Shown piece after piece: positions 40,155 through 42,694 of a stretch of DNA of 42,694 nt. The notes under the pieces are model-generated. The model was given only the letters and a program-made list of their open reading frames with translations, was not told where the DNA came from and made no database searches. A program made the translations under genes and the position numbers. The DNA lies in contig NZ_JANYGH010000044.1 in NCBI RefSeq assembly GCF_025362475.1, positions 1-42,694 on the forward strand, given 5' to 3'. The stretch comes from Mucilaginibacter sp. Its GTDB lineage: Bacteria > Bacteroidota > Bacteroidia > Sphingobacteriales > Sphingobacteriaceae. Each line of letters begins with the position of its first letter. Positions within the stretch are counted from its first letter, which is position 1.

Positions 40155-41042
40155 ATGAAAAACATCTTAAAAAATTGCTTGCTCTTTTGCTTCCTTTTAA
40201 GCTCAGGCAGCGCTTTTGCACAACAAGGCAAGGTAATTGAAGAACAAACGGTTAAAAGTAAAATTCTGAAACGTAATGTAAAGTTCACCATTTACTTACC
40301 TGCCGATTATGAAACCGCTAACCGTACTTACCCGGTTGTATATCTTTTACATGGCTATACTGACGATAATACCGGCTGGCTGCAGTTTGGAGAGATAAAC
40401 CGTTATGCCGATAAAGCCATTGCCGATGGTACCATCCCCCCGATGATCATTGTGATGCCTAATGCCGATTCTAGCTGGTACATTAACTCTTATGATGGCA
40501 AGGAAAAATACGAGGACTTTTTTATTAAAGAGTTTATGCCACATATTGAACAAGCCTATCGCATAAAAACCGAAAAGCAGTACCGTGGTGTTGCAGGCCT
40601 TTCAATGGGTGGTTATGGCACCCTTATATATGCTATTAAATACCCTCAGTTGTTTTCGGCTGCGGCTGCTTTAAGCGCGGCTGTATTACCTGGTGATCAG
40701 ATGATAGGCCAGGCTGATGAGAATTATGAAAAAGTTTTTGGTCAATTGTACGGTCGCGGATTAAAAGGAAAAGACCGGATAAACAAGGCATGGGAAGCTA
40801 ATTCAGTTTTAGACCTGGTGCAAAACAAAACAGCAGATGAACTAAGCAAAGTACGTTACTGGATAGATTGCGGCGACGATGATTTTTTAACCAAAGGAAA
40901 CTGTCTGCTACATATCGCCCTTATCGAAAAGAAAGTCCCGCACGAATTTCGTATCCGCGACGGTGCCCATAACTGGACCTATTGGCGCACCGGCATCACC
41001 AACGCGCTTATTTTTATGGGTGATAGCTTTAGGCAGAAGTAA
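40155..41042 (+). CDS. Exported esterase (esterase D/FrmB-like), copy 1
   Basis: A 295-residue serine esterase with a signal peptide (1-23, ending SAFAQ). The nucleophile Ser150 is in GLSMGGYGT, the acid in DCGDDD and the base His272 in RDGAHNWTYWR. PVVYLLHGYTDDNTGWLQFG is typical of the family, which includes feruloyl/acetyl-xylan esterases and S-formylglutathione hydrolases; the signal peptide points to an extracellular polysaccharide or small-ester substrate. A close paralogue is at 41588, so the pair arose by tandem duplication. Confidence 0.92.
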   Translation: MKNILKNCLLFCFLLSSGSAFAQQGKVIEEQTVKSKILKRNVKFTIYLPADYETANRTYPVVYLLHGYTDDNTGWLQFGEINRYADKAIADGTIPPMIIVMPNADSSWYINSYDGKEKYEDFFIKEFMPHIEQAYRIKTEKQYRGVAGLSMGGYGTLIYAIKYPQLFSAAAALSAAVLPGDQMIGQADENYEKVFGQLYGRGLKGKDRINKAWEANSVLDLVQNKTADELSKVRYWIDCGDDDFLTKGNCLLHIALIEKKVPHEFRIRDGAHNWTYWRTGITNALIFMGDSFRQK

Positions 41043-41119
41043 GCTGCGGATGTGCAGATATGCAGATTATAGATGTACGGATTATTACAATTTTGATCTT
41101 ATTTACTTGATACCTGGAT

Positions 41120-41500
41120 ATGGCACAAGATTTTGAATTATCGTTTTCTGCGGATATTCTCGGGAAGTTATCGGGTGGTGAAATTTCCGTTGAACAGTTT
41201 TTGAATCAGGTGTTTGAGGACAAACAAAATCATACTAACCTATGCCGGAGCCTTGCAGCCTACTTTTATGACGAGGGTGGATCGCCGGAGGTGCGGGAGT
41301 TTGATATAGTTCAGGCAAGCTTTAATGCTGATAATTTAAACGGGGCATTTAAATGCGAGTTTAAGGTTTATTACTTTTTTACCTGCAGCGATATCAAAAA
41401 CGACAAACACGAAAACATCACCTGGAAATTTAAAATTGATGCTACTCTTTTAAACATAGCTTTTGTTGGCGAAGAACCCTGGGTAAGGGATGCTGACTGA
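41120..41500 (+). CDS. Hypothetical protein between esterase paralogues
   Basis: A 126-residue protein with no signal peptide or membrane segment. It has a mixed alpha/beta look: MAQDFELSFSADILGKLSGG, then SVEQFLNQVFEDKQNH, a central strand GAFKCEFKVYYFFTC and a final FVGEEPWVRDAD. Three cysteines are scattered. No family is recognised. It lies between two duplicated esterases, and both its flanks carry gatgtacagat-like words. Confidence 0.7.
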   Translation: MAQDFELSFSADILGKLSGGEISVEQFLNQVFEDKQNHTNLCRSLAAYFYDEGGSPEVREFDIVQASFNADNLNGAFKCEFKVYYFFTCSDIKNDKHENITWKFKIDATLLNIAFVGEEPWVRDAD

Positions 41501-41587
41501 GTTTAGATGTACAGATTTGCAAATTTTAAATATGCAGTTGATAACTACTAATGCAATAAATACGGCTCCTAACTAAAATATTTACAA

Positions 41588-42472
41588 ATGAAAAAACTTA
41601 TCTTAATCTGCCTTTTTCTATCCGCGTCAACCGCGTTTGCACAGCATATTCCGGTTGGTAAAGTGATTGAAGAACAAAACGTTAAAAGCGATATTTTAGG
41701 GCATAATGTAAAATATGCCATTTACCTGCCTGCTGATTACGAATCATCAAACCGTAACTACCCCGTAGTTTACCTCCTGCACGGCTATGGTGACGACCAA
41801 ACCGGCTGGTTACAGTTTGGCGAGGTTAACCGCTATGCTGATAAAGCCATCGCCGAAGGTAAAATACCACCGATGATTATTGTGATGCCGGATGCAAAGG
41901 CTACATTTTATATCAACTCCTACGATGGCAAACAAAACTATGAGGATTTCTTTTTCAAAGAGTTTATCCCAACTGTTGAAAAGGAGTACCGCATTAAAAC
42001 AAGCAAAAAATACCGTGCCGTTGCAGGGCTATCCATGGGTGGCTACGGTACACTTATTTACAGCATAAAACACCCGGATATGTTCTCGGCCGCGGCAGCC
42101 TTTAGCGCCGCAGTACGCAGCGATGAGGATTTTGCTGCCATACCCGATGCCCGCTGGACAGAAGTATACAGCAAAATATTCGGTTCGAACCTTAAAGGTA
42201 CCGAACGGTTGAATGATACCTGGAAAGCAAATTCCATATTGGGCTTGGTACAAAGCAAAACTACCGATGATTTGAAAGATGTTCGTTACTGGATAGATTG
42301 CGGTGATGACGACGCTTTAAGCAAAGGAAATTCACTGCTGCACATTGCTTTGATGGAAAAGAAGGTGCCTCATGAGTTCCGCATCCGCGATGGCGCCCAC
42401 ACCTGGACCTACTGGCGAACCGGCATCACCGACGCCCTGGAGTTTATAGGCGATAGCTTCAGGCAAAAATAA
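41588..42472 (+). CDS. Exported esterase (esterase D/FrmB-like), copy 2
   Basis: A 294-residue paralogue of the esterase at 40155, with signal peptide (1-19, ending AFAQH), Ser149 in GLSMGGYGT, the acid in DCGDDD and His271 in RDGAHTWTYWR. The proteins are near-identical in active-site blocks and differ mainly in the middle (SAAVRSDEDFAAIPDARWTE versus SAAVLPGDQMIGQADENYEK), which borders the substrate cleft in this fold. Different substrate ranges are therefore possible. Confidence 0.92.
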   Translation: MKKLILICLFLSASTAFAQHIPVGKVIEEQNVKSDILGHNVKYAIYLPADYESSNRNYPVVYLLHGYGDDQTGWLQFGEVNRYADKAIAEGKIPPMIIVMPDAKATFYINSYDGKQNYEDFFFKEFIPTVEKEYRIKTSKKYRAVAGLSMGGYGTLIYSIKHPDMFSAAAAFSAAVRSDEDFAAIPDARWTEVYSKIFGSNLKGTERLNDTWKANSILGLVQSKTTDDLKDVRYWIDCGDDDALSKGNSLLHIALMEKKVPHEFRIRDGAHTWTYWRTGITDALEFIGDSFRQK

Positions 42473-42627
42473 GCTGCGGATGTACAGATTTCAAATGTGC
42501 AGATTTCAGATGATGATTTTTATGCATCAAATTCAGTCCCCTCAAGGTCTCTCCAATGCTATTAAGTTAATGAGTTTCTCCCCCAGCGGGGGAATAGCTT
42601 TGTAGCAAAAAAGCAAAAATGAAGCTC

Positions 42628-42670
42628 CGTGCCAGAGGTACGGAACCTTAGGTAGCGTACCTCTGGCACG
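42628..42670. repeat. Long perfect hairpin near the right edge
   Basis: Arms cgtgccagaggtacg (42628-42642) and cgtacctctggcacg (42656-42670) are perfectly complementary over 15 bp around a 13-nt loop. There is no T tract directly after it, so it looks more like a dispersed repeat than a terminator. The flank 42473-42627 holds no gene. Confidence 0.75.
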
Positions 42671-42694
42671 CAAAAGACAATTTATTTATGTTTT

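Larger units (their letters stand above)
41043..42510. repeat. Repeated words in the esterase spacers
   Basis: The first bases after both esterase genes are almost the same (taagctgcggatgtgcagat at 41040, taagctgcggatgtacagat at 42470). Further words of the same kind occur at 41505-41540. They show the duplication extended past the stop codons, with extra gatgt(g/a)cagat copies. Confidence 0.7.

Overview
The window looks like a chromosome segment of a Bacteroidota bacterium, most likely family Sphingobacteriaceae (Mucilaginibacter/Pedobacter type). The grounds are moderate, slightly AT-rich base composition, start codons without Shine-Dalgarno sequences, several -7 boxes of the TAnnTTTG type, and family content: a TPR/outer-membrane barrel/HU-SPOR/ExbB/ExbD/TonB/FolC locus, a BamA-like barrel protein, lipocalin-like proteins and DUF922. 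No tRNA, rRNA, CRISPR array or prophage was seen. Genus is an inference.

Region by region. 1-136 is the right end of an insertion sequence that cuts off an epoxide-hydrolase-like gene (to 980). 1105-3768 holds an Ohr peroxidase, the relic of a third epoxide hydrolase, an intact epoxide hydrolase and a LytTR regulator. The spacers carry a 25-bp motif four times, suggesting one oxidative/electrophile-stress regulon made by duplication. 4232-7325 holds DUF4342, a GNAT acetyltransferase, an AbiEii-type toxin/antitoxin pair with a palindromic operator and a secreted protein. 7567-9474 is a large SPFH protein with internal repeats. 9902-10675 has two small ORFs and a lipoprotein, followed by hairpin repeats. 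11141-12653 is an ECF sigma / small protein / ClpP unit. 12735-18979 has an intradiol dioxygenase, a Bcr/CflA exporter, a BamA-like barrel, a glycine-zipper protein and a GntP permease with an exported hydrolase. 19371-21135 has two stand-alone receiver proteins around two tiny zinc-ribbon proteins. 21208-23409 has a membrane protein, a GbsR-type regulator and a DUF922 protein.

23665-33381 is the largest co-directional block. It encodes a TPR protein, an outer-membrane barrel with a Lys/Ala/Pro-rich tail, an HU-like/SPOR inner-membrane protein, ExbB, ExbD, a TonB-like protein and FolC. SPOR-exbB-exbD are joined by 4-base ATGA overlaps. I read it as a Tol-like, proton-motive-force-powered envelope machine, with folC carried along. 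33678-42472 holds a divergent lipocalin/HxlR pair, an aldo/keto reductase, a Gfo/Idh/MocA oxidoreductase, an exported hypothetical protein, an AI-2E-type permease, a third zinc-ribbon protein, an exported class II cyclic-nucleotide phosphodiesterase and two tandem esterases around a hypothetical gene. Spacers throughout are rich in palindromic and REP-like repeats.

The strongest leads are the four-copy motif in the epoxide hydrolase/Ohr cluster, the CxxC-N27-CxxC zinc-ribbon family, the sigma/small protein/ClpP unit, the vault-like layout of the SPFH protein, and the repeat-derived insert inside FolC. All functions are read from motifs by eye; no database search was possible.
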